DNA of 64,000 nucleotides from Symsagittifera roscoffensis (taxonomy: Eukaryota; Xenacoelomorpha; Acoela; Convolutidae). The DNA lies in contig NC_087065.1 in the NCBI RefSeq assembly GCF_963678635.1, positions 56,448,397-56,512,396 of the forward strand, written 5' to 3'. A model generated the notes under the pieces. That model had not been told where the DNA came from and did not search any database. It saw only the letters and a program-made list of their open reading frames with translations. Of the stretch, positions 18,630 to 28,009 are shown one piece after another (within the stretch, counting starts at the first letter, position 1; each line of letters starts with the position of its first letter). Both the position numbers and the translations under genes were made by a program.

Positions 18630-19132
18630 GTTGGGTACATGGAGGTATCAGGTCGGGTGTGAGGGAGGAGTCTTGAGTTAGGTACTGGGGTGCGGCGCAG
18701 GTAAAGGGATCTTAAGATGTGATTGGCATGACAATTGAATTTTAAAAGAAAGAATTGATGGTGCTAAAACATAAAATGAATCTGCATGTTCTTAAGGGAA
18801 AATCCAATCGAATTGCTTTAAGTGATATGAGAATGATAAGATTTTAAACATATGGGTAGAAGGGGGGTCTCTAGGTTAGGAACGTGACATGCTAAGTTTT
18901 AATGAGCTTTCTGTTTTCAGATCGAGTTTGAAAAACAAAGTTGAAAATCCAACTACACTCAAGCGAGAAACAGAAAGAGAGAATCTTGATTGAACACGAG
19001 ATAATCCGAATCTACAGCAAGTACTTGCAAGAGAACATTTCTAGAGAATTCTTGAATTGGGTAATACTTGAGTTGGTAAGGTAATTCTTGAGTTGGTTAA
19101 CATCTACCTATATACATCCCGAAGTTGCAAAA
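18630..19132 (+). other. spacer between pol and SGNH ORF with likely splice acceptor
   Basis: No gene. TTTCTGTTTTCAG ends at 18920 and is a good 3' splice site 210 bp ahead of the next ORF. Env-position ORFs of LTR retroelements are often made from a spliced subgenomic mRNA, so this acceptor may serve the SGNH ORF. TTCTTGAGTTGG is repeated in tandem around 19050-19100. Confidence 0.55.
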
Positions 19133-22100
19133 ATGGCAGACCGATTCTGGAACTCCGTGCCCGCGGCTCTGAAGAAGCCCACTCTTGACGAGCTGTACAG
19201 ACGCTTGAGGGACCTGGACTACACCCAGATAGACGAGAGAATGGCGGTGATGCTGAATGCGATCCTCCAGTTGGAGGACCAGGGTGAGTGCAGGGAGTCT
19301 GCGACGGAGGCTGTCTTGATGGTCGGCTACACCACCGAGGGCATATCAAATCGAGAACAGACGAGATGGTTATCTTGGAATGCGGATGGAGGAGTAAGGG
19401 GCTTTGACTTGGCAAGAAATCCTGGCCTGAGTAACAGCACCGAACACGGCGCAGGAGAGTTTCCGCTACCGACGAGACCAACAGCAAGATCCACAGGCCA
19501 GAACTCGAGTAAGGTGCCGTCGATGTCGCGAGCGCAACAGACGACAGAGGCATATCCGGATCTGGGGGTTCTAAAGAAAGAGCTCGAGAAGGCGCTGAAG
19601 GAAAGGAATAAAGCGAACCTCGATCGGGATCAGGCGAAGCTGGACAGGGAGAAGCTTCAGCTGGAGAGAGACCAGGCAGTCGACGAGCGAGATCAGACGT
19701 CGAAATTACTTGAGATGCTAAGGGCTGAACATCAGCAGGAGCTGAGGGTGCGGGAGAACGTCGCAAATCGTGATCAACTGAAGTCGGAGTTGGAAAGGAT
19801 AGAACAGCGACAACGCGAGCTTGACGCACAGAAGGGAGCCAGGTCAAACGAACGAGTGGTGACCAGCTCGAGGCCAGAGTCGCGCATGGAGGTGGATGAA
19901 GCTCCCAGGGCTAGAGGACGGTTCAACCTTGACCGCGAGGCCAGAGAACACATGAGCGAAGGGTTAGAGGTCTGGATACCGAATGACGTGACGCCTTCCT
20001 TGCGCAACCTAGAGACACAACCTGTACGTCCTCTGATGGATGTGGTGTTACCAGGATATACCCCAACCTCGACCTCGAGTGGCAGTCAGGTGAGTGGCGC
20101 CTCATCGCGCCTGAAGGAGCTAGGCGAGAAATTGCAGCAGCAGAGTCGTGAAAGATCGACAAGGCCAGAGCTTCCCCCAACTTGGAGGGAACAGCCGGTC
20201 AGGAATGTCGTGATCGCAAGCTATAAGAAGAATACAGAAGGGAACTACCACAGGCACAATCGGCTGGACTGGAGTGCGGAACAGGGAGCCAGGAGGGACT
20301 GCTTCCATGACGCAGCCTGGGTGGAGTATCTAGCGCCACCTCGTGTGCCAGAGGGTGCGGTTCACCTAATTATAGGGGATAGCCTGGTGCGGGTGTTGAC
20401 CCAGATACGGTCCCATTGGCAGACAGGAGTCTTGAGTTTCGCTGGAGCTGCCACGCCACAGATGTTGGCAACCCTGGACATGCTAGGGATGACCAAGGTT
20501 TACACAGTGACCCTGATGGTTGGGACCAACGACGTGTCAAGGGGAGAAGCGAGGAAAGTAGCGAGGCTGTGCGACAAGATGAGCTGCCTTCTTGAGGAAC
20601 TGAGGATCCAGATGGACCCCATCCTGCTGACGGTATGCACGGTCCCCTACAACATGATGTTTGATCAGCACGCCCTAGAGATGAACCAGAAGGTGCGGAG
20701 CCTGAACAAGATGATCCGAGACATACACCGGAAGAGTGTGCTTCCTCTCAGGCTGTTGGACATAGCAGAACGTATGGAGAAAAAGGGATTCCCTGAAGAC
20801 ACCTCAAAAGATGGAATCCATTTCGATAGGCCAAGGGGAGCGGAGTGGCTGAACGACGTCTTCCAGGAACACATTAACACGCTAGAGGCGGACCTGCTGG
20901 AGACAGCCCAATTCACTTTAGGACCACCTCCCAACCCACCATTCCTTGCCTCGAGGGCCTTGGCTGGTCGCTTGGGAGCGAGAGTTGATACTAGAGACAG
21001 TTCAAGGAGCAATCAGACCCGATTGCAGAGTGCCACGCCAATGGAGTCGGAGGAGGTAGAGTCATCAACACCTCCGGGCTCGGCGATGTCCTCTGTGGTG
21101 GTGGCAGATGGCAGGAGAGAAAAGAAGTCTATGGAGACTGCCCGCTTGAGATATCCTGAGAAGGTGAAGGAACTGGATCTAGAGAGTTTGGAATGCAGAC
21201 GAGAATTGGCGGAAACCCTGGGGATCGAACGAGTGTCGCACGAGGATTTGAATAGACATCATTGCATAGACTGGTTGAAAGCTCACGAAGCGCACTTCTC
21301 GAGAGCGAAGTTAATGGAGACCACAGACCTGACTGGAATTCCCACAAAAACGATCATGGGACCCATTAACTACAGGCCTCTCAAACTGTTGGGGGGTCCT
21401 GGACTTATAACAGAACCTCCCAAGCACCGAACTGGCATCGCTAGGATCAGGTTGGCAACCCCGGCGCAGTTGAAGGTGGTAGACAAGCTACTCAATCCGG
21501 GGGGAATGGAATTGCCTGATGCCGCTTACGAAGGTCCGAAGTTGGCAGAAGATCCCAGGTACGAGAAGCCCTGTGGTGGCACCCAACTGGCCAAAACTCT
21601 GGCAGTTTATGATAGAGCAGATCCAGCTGCTGCAAGAGTAGTCATTGTGGCGGGATCGGACTTCGAAGGAACGTCTCCCAAGTTGTTCTGGCCGGAGACT
21701 CTGGTATACTCCTTGCCAGGAGCCGAATTGAACCAGATGTTGACTCTAGTGGTGGCAATAAAGTCGGAGATGCCCTGTGAACCTGAGCTGCTAATGTTTG
21801 CAGGAATGAATGATCACCTGCACGCGATGGGACTTCTTGAGCAACTGAAGGGCAAGGAGATTCCGACATCAAAGAAGATATGGGAGGCTATTCAGGCGTT
21901 ATTTGCGGCGATGAATGAGGTACAAGAGAACGTAGCCTCGAGATTTGGGTCCAAGACGAAGGTGGTGTTTACCACATCCCCAGGATACGCAAATATGCCA
22001 CCCGCCCTACAATTCGTGTACGCGGTCTTGATCCTGATAGCAGAAGGGAGTGAATGGCGGATTCTGATGGCAGCCCCCAATCGAGAGCTGGAGCCATTGA

Positions 22101-22492
22101 ACTTGAGGCTTTACAAATCAGAATTGCCGGCTGCATGGGCTGACATATCTCATGCACTGAGGGGCTTTTACGGACTGGCCGACGTCCTGATTGTATTGGA
22201 TGAGGTACTCTTGCTAGAGATATCGAACTTTGCTAGACAACTCAAGTTCAGCCCAGTCATCGGGGACGACCACCCGGCGATAAACCAGTTGACGGCCAGC
22301 CTGTGGTTCCGGAGTATGGATGTGAAAGTCGCAAATTCCACCAGCAGGTCTAGAGGTCCCAGCAACGAGAGAAGAAATGTGGTCGAGACGGAGAAACAGT
22401 TAGAATCGATGAAATATCGCTTGACTCAAGAGAATGGCTGGTGGCCATTCCTGACACCAAAGCTGGAGGAGCCCACAGAAACCATGAGGTAG
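19133..22492 (+). CDS. env-position ORF with SGNH/GDSL esterase domain and a degenerate second copy
   Basis: 1119 residues from the first ATG (MADRFWNS). A highly charged coiled coil lies at about 140-260. The SGNH domain spans about 405-600: block I IIGDSLV (Ser near 417), glycine block SFAGA, block III GTND (about 464) and block V DGIHFD (Asp560, His563), so all catalytic positions are present. A Ser/Pro-rich linker follows. Residues about 830-1060 repeat the pattern in weakened form (VAGSDF, FAGMND, VVFTTSPGY, DDHP), which suggests a decayed tandem copy. No transmembrane segment or signal peptide is seen, unlike a fusion-type Env. SGNH enzymes hydrolyse acyl or acetyl esters. The substrate here is unknown. 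Confidence 0.85.
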   Translation: MADRFWNSVPAALKKPTLDELYRRLRDLDYTQIDERMAVMLNAILQLEDQGECRESATEAVLMVGYTTEGISNREQTRWLSWNADGGVRGFDLARNPGLSNSTEHGAGEFPLPTRPTARSTGQNSSKVPSMSRAQQTTEAYPDLGVLKKELEKALKERNKANLDRDQAKLDREKLQLERDQAVDERDQTSKLLEMLRAEHQQELRVRENVANRDQLKSELERIEQRQRELDAQKGARSNERVVTSSRPESRMEVDEAPRARGRFNLDREAREHMSEGLEVWIPNDVTPSLRNLETQPVRPLMDVVLPGYTPTSTSSGSQVSGASSRLKELGEKLQQQSRERSTRPELPPTWREQPVRNVVIASYKKNTEGNYHRHNRLDWSAEQGARRDCFHDAAWVEYLAPPRVPEGAVHLIIGDSLVRVLTQIRSHWQTGVLSFAGAATPQMLATLDMLGMTKVYTVTLMVGTNDVSRGEARKVARLCDKMSCLLEELRIQMDPILLTVCTVPYNMMFDQHALEMNQKVRSLNKMIRDIHRKSVLPLRLLDIAERMEKKGFPEDTSKDGIHFDRPRGAEWLNDVFQEHINTLEADLLETAQFTLGPPPNPPFLASRALAGRLGARVDTRDSSRSNQTRLQSATPMESEEVESSTPPGSAMSSVVVADGRREKKSMETARLRYPEKVKELDLESLECRRELAETLGIERVSHEDLNRHHCIDWLKAHEAHFSRAKLMETTDLTGIPTKTIMGPINYRPLKLLGGPGLITEPPKHRTGIARIRLATPAQLKVVDKLLNPGGMELPDAAYEGPKLAEDPRYEKPCGGTQLAKTLAVYDRADPAAARVVIVAGSDFEGTSPKLFWPETLVYSLPGAELNQMLTLVVAIKSEMPCEPELLMFAGMNDHLHAMGLLEQLKGKEIPTSKKIWEAIQALFAAMNEVQENVASRFGSKTKVVFTTSPGYANMPPALQFVYAVLILIAEGSEWRILMAAPNRELEPLNLRLYKSELPAAWADISHALRGFYGLADVLIVLDEVLLLEISNFARQLKFSPVIGDDHPAINQLTASLWFRSMDVKVANSTSRSRGPSNERRNVVETEKQLESMKYRLTQENGWWPFLTPKLEEPTETMR

Positions 22493-24468
22493 CAGAGCTA
22501 CTGAAGTTTTGGTCAGAAAAAATAATGGAAATAGACGCGGTGGAAAAAGAGGGGCCGAGCCTGGGCCTGATTCTTGAGAAAACACCAGAGGTGATAAGCA
22601 TACCGCGCTCAAACAAGAGAGTTGAAGTGAACATGGGCGGTGGAAATGGCTTGTTAACCACGAACTTGGGAGTGATATGGAAGCTACTAAGACCCTCCTG
22701 GTGTCCACATCCACATGCAAGTCTAATCGAGGAAACCACAGAGCGAGTGAGGTTAGCACCAACGGAAGATGAAGATCTGGCGAAGTTGAGTGTGCTACAT
22801 AAGCTAATCACGCCCCAGATGCAAGAGCCAAGCGAAAGGACGAGCGACCCCGGGTCAGCAAAGAAATTGGAGCCGGGTAGCTGTCTGGATTCGACGTGTG
22901 GGAACGGAGAGCACATCTGCGATGGACGGTCATGCGTCAGAATACTGTCGTTTCAAAAAGAAGACCTGGTCACTTGGTTCGAAGACATCACAGAAAGGGA
23001 GAAAAGTGAAGTGCAAATAATAGCGGAATGTTACGCGAGAACCACGGTGAATATAGCGACAGCTCTCGGATTCTTCTCGAGAATGTGTGGTCTGCAGGCA
23101 CTGGAGAGACTGGAGTCTGAACATCATTTAGTGACGGCGTTGAGCGTAGAATCATGGCCCGGGGTGTTGCAGGTGACTCAAAAACACATCCGGAGCTGGA
23201 AGGTTGGTCTTGAGGCGGAAATGGGATTTCCCATGAGCGAAGCTTATGGCTTGCCATTGAACGCGAAATCGCTGATAGGGTCAATGATGGCCAACTTGTG
23301 CGGAAGTCACTACCCGCTACACATGGCGATGGTGGAAGTGTCCAGCCAGAGAATACTGGTGGACAAGGCCTTCTCAGTGCCCAAGTGTGTGAGGTTGGCT
23401 CGGATGTCGCATCACTCGCACAAGTTGTTGAGAAAAATCAAAGGGACAGTACCAAAAGAATTGAGAGATGACTTAAGCGAAATCTGGGGAGAAGATCTTC
23501 TGAAGTTGGAAAGAGAAAACACGAGCGATCACGAGAGACAAAACGTGATCGGGAAACCTGTGGGAAGTACTCCGAACCTGGAAGACAACGACACGATGCA
23601 CGAGAAAATGATGGAGCTTGAGCCTCTCTTGGAAGCCTCAGGGGAGCGTAATCTCAGGAGCATTGAGATCTCTCATGGGGAATGCCCATGCCACTGTTTG
23701 GCACAAACGGTGTGGTATCCAGATCACAAGAACCTTTGCCTGGTGTGGGATGTGGAAGAGATTCGGTCGATCGGACTACCGGATCACCGGCAGAAGGTGA
23801 CGCTCTTAGTAGTGAGTACGATGTTAGCTCTGAGGTGGATAGAAGAGAATATAACGAAGTATCGGGAGGCGACGACGCCAACGGCTGAGTCAATATACGC
23901 GATAGACTACAGCAGGAGACTCGAGTTGTTTGAGACTGCGTGCAAAGTATTCGCCATACCGACGGAAGTCAGGCACGTATGGAGTCGCTTGAGGTACTTT
24001 CCATGGTTTCGGGCGACACTGACGTCTTGGTTGTACATGACAACGAAAGATCACATGAGAAAACATCAAAAAGAGTATCGACAGTTCCAGGCCGAGATTG
24101 GGCCGGAAGCTTTCAAGAGACCCCTGCTAACCCATCGTAATGCGATCACGACAGGATGGAAAAGAGTGGGTAAGATGTCTAGAGACAATACCAAAGCGAG
24201 GGAGTCGATACTAGAGGAAGACCTGGCGAAGAACGTGAGCTTGAGCCTGCACAACTCCTTTTGCTTGAACCGAGAAGCTAGGGTGAAGGCACTACCCAAC
24301 CAAGCAAAGAGATTGCAGGAGCAGAGAGAATGGATGCGATCCTATGAACAGCTGAAGGCTTGGGAGGAGATTGCGATTAGTTCCGATGATGAAGAGGAAC
24401 TGTTGAGACAGTTTGCCGCATCTAGCACTTCAGGATGCAGTACCTCCAAGGCGAAGAGTACGAGATGA
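22354..24468 (+). CDS. ORF3 of the LTR element, function unknown
   Basis: The frame is open from just after a stop at 22351 to 24468 and lies in the -1 frame relative to the SGNH ORF, overlapping it by 139 nt. The first ATG is at 22525, but protein-like sequence before it (VRIDEISLDSREWLVAIPD) suggests entry by a -1 frameshift. No slippery heptamer was identified. The product is about 650-700 residues with cysteine clusters (STCGNGEHICDG, GECPCHC), hydrophobic helices near the middle and a basic, Ser-rich C-terminal 140 residues that are duplicated at 12510-12930. No family was recognised. The acidic stretch SSDDEEE near the C terminus is the main local feature. Confidence 0.75.
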   Translation, partial: RSQQREKKCGRDGETVRIDEISLDSREWLVAIPDTKAGGAHRNHEVAELLKFWSEKIMEIDAVEKEGPSLGLILEKTPEVISIPRSNKRVEVNMGGGNGLLTTNLGVIWKLLRPSWCPHPHASLIEETTERVRLAPTEDEDLAKLSVLHKLITPQMQEPSERTSDPGSAKKLEPGSCLDSTCGNGEHICDGRSCVRILSFQKEDLVTWFEDITEREKSEVQIIAECYARTTVNIATALGFFSRMCGLQALERLESEHHLVTALSVESWPGVLQVTQKHIRSWKVGLEAEMGFPMSEAYGLPLNAKSLIGSMMANLCGSHYPLHMAMVEVSSQRILVDKAFSVPKCVRLARMSHHSHKLLRKIKGTVPKELRDDLSEIWGEDLLKLERENTSDHERQNVIGKPVGSTPNLEDNDTMHEKMMELEPLLEASGERNLRSIEISHGECPCHCLAQTVWYPDHKNLCLVWDVEEIRSIGLPDHRQKVTLLVVSTMLALRWIEENITKYREATTPTAESIYAIDYSRRLELFETACKVFAIPTEVRHVWSRLRYFPWFRATLTSWLYMTTKDHMRKHQKEYRQFQAEIGPEAFKRPLLTHRNAITTGWKRVGKMSRDNTKARESILEEDLAKNVSLSLHNSFCLNREARVKALPNQAKRLQEQREWMRSYEQLKAWEEIAISSDDEEELLRQFAASSTSGCSTSKAKSTR

Positions 24469-24497
24469 ATGGGCAAATCGGATGGATCTTGAGTCTT

Positions 24498-24514
24498 GAG
24501 AGGGAAGGGGGGCT
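24498..24514 (+). other. polypurine tract before 3' LTR
   Basis: GAGAGGGAAGGGGGG ends two bases before TGAGCG, the LTR start. It is the same tract as at 12960. Confidence 0.75.
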
Positions 24515-25814
24515 TGAGCGTGGATCCGAGTGAAACTTGGATTCACGAAAAAGAAATTTTAACAAAGCAAATATTGTTACTAATATACTATATTTATTAT
24601 ATAAATCAAAATGCTGCATGACAATTTCCTGATTGAATAGGACAAAAGAGATTTTGAAATGATTGGCTTGAAAAGCGAAAATTCAAGGGTGCAGGTGTAT
24701 GCAGATTTTGGTTGCTGTTTAGCAATAGTGTGAAAATTTTAAATGGCTGTGAATTTTGGGGTGTAGATAAGCTTAAATCTGCTGCAAACTTCTGTAAATG
24801 ACCACTGGCACTGTATCTTGAGCAACACTCGGTTTTTCTGGGACTCACTGGCAGAAGACAGCGCGCGATGAGGACATCGATCTCGAGTCCGGGGAGTATG
24901 TGCCAGTCGGTCATATTTGGAAGTTTGACCTTGAGAGGAGCAAAAAACACTTGATTTCGGAGTGAAATTTAATTTTTCAAAATTTCGAATGGAACCTGTC
25001 ATGCACGATTTTCTCGCGAGAACTGAAAATCAGAAAAAGAAGTTAGAACAATATTAGAACAATTGAGTAACAATCGCGGGAAAGTTGCTAGAAAAATCGG
25101 TGGGAAATTGCTATTCGCAATTTCAAAAGCAATAATAACCTAGAGTAGAGCTGTCCCATCTGAAACAGAGACGAGAGCGTTCCCACGAGTTGGATTATTA
25201 CGATTGGAATACTATTATTGACTGGACCAGAGTGAACCTTCGGTGGAAAGGTGGACAGCTAGAGTGTCCCAATGGTTCACGAGAACTTGCAGTCTAGAGT
25301 AAAAACTTGTTCTTGTTGTTAAAACTGACTGACATTAAACTCATTTTAGTTACTATATTAATTCTTGAGTTGCTTACCGACTTATTTACTTCCTGGCTCT
25401 TGAGCGTGCTACAATGTGAGTACTTAATTTAAATTCCTAGAATGTGTTTTATAATTGTTATGTTGAGGTAAGGCGAGTTTTAGGTTGATCCATCTGAAAT
25501 GGATCAAAGTTACACTGTCTAATAAAAAGTAACTTAACGGATTGTTCCAACCCGGTTTTTAACGGCGTTCATGTATTTTGGGTATCTAGAGACCTAAGTA
25601 TGGGGACGTTTCTAATTCTAGAGTGGGGGGATATTTTAGTAGTAGCCTTTAAGCTGTAACGGGCCGTAGTCTCATGTCACAAGCGAACCGAACTGGCTCC
25701 GACCGTTCTTGAGGTGGAAAAACACAAGAGATAGTGTCCCTGACCCTTGAGCCAGTGGTTATAGGGCCTATTTTTCTTAAGCCTCATGTGTGACTACAGT
25801 AGACGAATGTTACA
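24515..25814 (+). repeat. 3' LTR (C), 1300 bp
   Basis: Starts TGAGCG after the polypurine tract and ends GTTACA at 25814, where similarity to the other LTR copies stops and flanking DNA begins (ATCATCTACAGG). It matches LTR A closely, with a few single-base differences such as CTAGAATG against CTAGAGTG, as expected for the two LTRs of one insertion. Confidence 0.92.
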
Positions 25815-26331
25815 ATCATCTACAGGTTTGTGTAGTTCCCTTGTGAGTGAATTGGTGCCGTCCTGGAAGGTTACTGATTTCAGCTCAGTATCGTCGTACT
25901 TTTTCACAACTGATTGTTTCTCGCTGCAAAATGACCCGCGGTAAGAATGAACGGCCACGTCTTTGGGCAGCTCCTTCGTGTCAAACTCCGCTAAAAAACT
26001 CGAACCAATAATCAAGTTTTGAGTATCAGTGGGGATTACTTTGGCAGCAAAATCAATAGGTGCTCTGAGTCCTTTTGCGTTTTGATTACTGTTTGGAGGA
26101 TTACTGGATGTTGCTAGTACATTGACAAGGTTATATATTTGAACGTAGTATTTATCTTTTTGTTCGGGATTGAGTTTCGTGAAGTCGTCGGGCAGCATCA
26201 GAAGCATTGGTGTTGACATTGTGTGAAGCCAGGAAAATGCCAGGAATAATGGTGCTGTTGGTGTCAAGGATAATATGCTGAAGTTAGTAGTCAGTGCCCA
26301 AAGAATGGCAACTAGTGTTTCATCACTCTCT
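25815..26331 (-). pseudogene. unrecognised reading frame cut by the LTR insertion
   Basis: A minus-strand frame opens at about 26331 right after TAAATAGTTTCAG, a possible splice acceptor, and runs without stops into the LTR end, where LTR bases supply the stop at 25794. It encodes about 172 residues, partly hydrophobic at the N terminus, with stretches such as KLNPEQKDKYYVQIYNLVN and LIIGSSFLAEFD. No domain was recognised. It could be a terminal exon of a host gene or a piece of another element, and the part beyond the LTR was not found in the window. Confidence 0.4.
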
Positions 26332-27741
26332 GAAACTATTTAATAAGTTTATCACAACAATTAGGCTAAGAAAGACCACCGAAAAGTACTGGCTTGGTAG
26401 AGACGGTGAAAAACATGCAAAGCTCTGTTTAGACGCTAGCCAGTCGTCTTAAGACTTAGTTTTGTTATCCGTCGATATGTATCTTCCGGGCGAATGTTAC
26501 AAAAAGATGGATGAAGTTTCCTGATTTGGTTGACAAAACTGATCCTTTTTTAATTTTATTTTTAAGATAATCAGAAGGTCAAAAGTATCATAGTAACCGA
26601 GGTTACAGTCATGAGTCCCTTCATCATGTATTCCAGTCAAAATCCTTGGAATTTTCTAGATATGGAAGTGATAATGATAAAAGAAGATGACAAGTGTTTA
26701 AGTCCTTTTCAATTAATATCGATACGGGTTACGTTTCTTCAATAAGAACACGCAACTAACACACGCGGACACCTCTGTTAGACTGTGTCCGCGTGTGTCC
26801 GCTTTTTAAATTAATAACTATCAAAAATTGTTGTCTAAGCTGACTCAGCGGCTCCAATTCCACGAAAAAAATTTTTTTAATCTGAATCTCTTTCAAAACT
26901 TCCAATGATGCCCTTTCAAAACTGATTAGATCAAAGGATTTTACGATAGATTCCACATTTTTTGAGGATCTTGTTACATGGCAGTGCAAGACTCAATTTT
27001 GTGATATCTCCTAAATATTTGATGAACTTTATTGAAGATGGCAAATTACCTGATATTTTGATTAAATTTTTTTTAGGCGCCAAGCTTATGGCCCTCTTGA
27101 AGATGACCGGAGGGTTGAGACCAATTGCCTAAAGGAACACGCTTAGATGCCTCGTGTCAAAATGTACTGGAAGCAAGGCCCTCTTTGAGTCTAAATTTTT
27201 TTCGAGGATCTGCGGGTGGGGTGTGGCTTTAAATGAGAAACAAAGTTAGCTTCACCTCCGCTCCAAAAATTAATTCAGCGCAACGGATAACCATGCACAT
27301 TTTTTCTAAAATTTGGAATTTGAGAATGCCTTTACCATTTCAAATTTAACTTTCTAAACAGAGAAGTTTTGATAAATCATGTGGTTTTTGGTTGTCCAGT
27401 ATTATTTAAGTGCACCCCCTTGCGCTTACAGTACACATAGTTAAACAACAAGACGATTCTGAAGCCTCGCCTCTTTTTGTGCAAACATTTCAGAGATAAT
27501 GAAACAGCTAGAGCAGAACGGCGAAAACGTTTAGTTCTAAGATTATAGAAATTTCGTCGAAAACAATTAGGTAGTACCGCCTAAGCTTGAACATCGGAAA
27601 ATGCAGTTTTTGTGTTTTATGACCGGCCAGTAAAACGCAATTAAATTAAAATGCAAAAACAGAAAAATGTGGTTCCAAGCGAGGCCGACCTAAAGTGTGC
27701 GAACTGGCAATACATGGACGATGAACTCTCTAAGCCGCTAG
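26332..27741. other. non-coding stretch
   Basis: AT-rich sequence with no supported gene. A perfect 12-bp inverted repeat, ACACGCGGACAC against GTGTCCGCGTGT with a 12-nt loop, sits at 26761-26796. Confidence 0.5.
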
Positions 27742-28009
27742 AAACAAAAAAAGACTGAAGTTTACGTCTTTTGATAATTTTTTGTACAACTTCTAAGATG
27801 GTTAATTATAACCCTCCAAGATTTAAAAACTCCTTTCGTAGCAGCGCCGGGTCTTCGCATCACTTCCCGTACCTCAAAAATTTATCTATTTTCTATCTAT
27901 TATATATTTAAATCCGGGCTTCACTATCTCGCCATGTTTAAGCTTTTTCAACGTATTATTTTTGCATGTTTAAGCTATATCGTATATTGCAATGGTTAAG
28001 ATTTTTTTC

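Larger units (their letters stand above)
4593..25814 (+). mobile_element. Ty3/Gypsy LTR retroelement complex with extra accessory ORFs
   Basis: In order: LTR fragment, 5' LTR (5140-6353), tRNA-Asn-like primer site (6365), minisatellite leader, gag-protease-RT (8047-12930), inserted tail-LTR-primer-site block (12510-14367), the remaining RT-RNase H-integrase plus macrodomain-like tail (to 18629), an SGNH ORF (19133-22492), ORF3 (22354-24468), polypurine tract and 3' LTR (24515-25814). The order RT-RNase H-integrase and the GPF motif after integrase place it in Ty3/Gypsy (Metaviridae). RT is broken, so this copy cannot be autonomous. The original left target site is lost to rearrangement, so no duplication can be read. 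Confidence 0.9.

Noticed and set aside
24515-25814. Target-site duplication for the LTR element
   Set aside because: The base run after the 3' LTR (ATCATC) is not found before the 5' LTR, because that end is rearranged.
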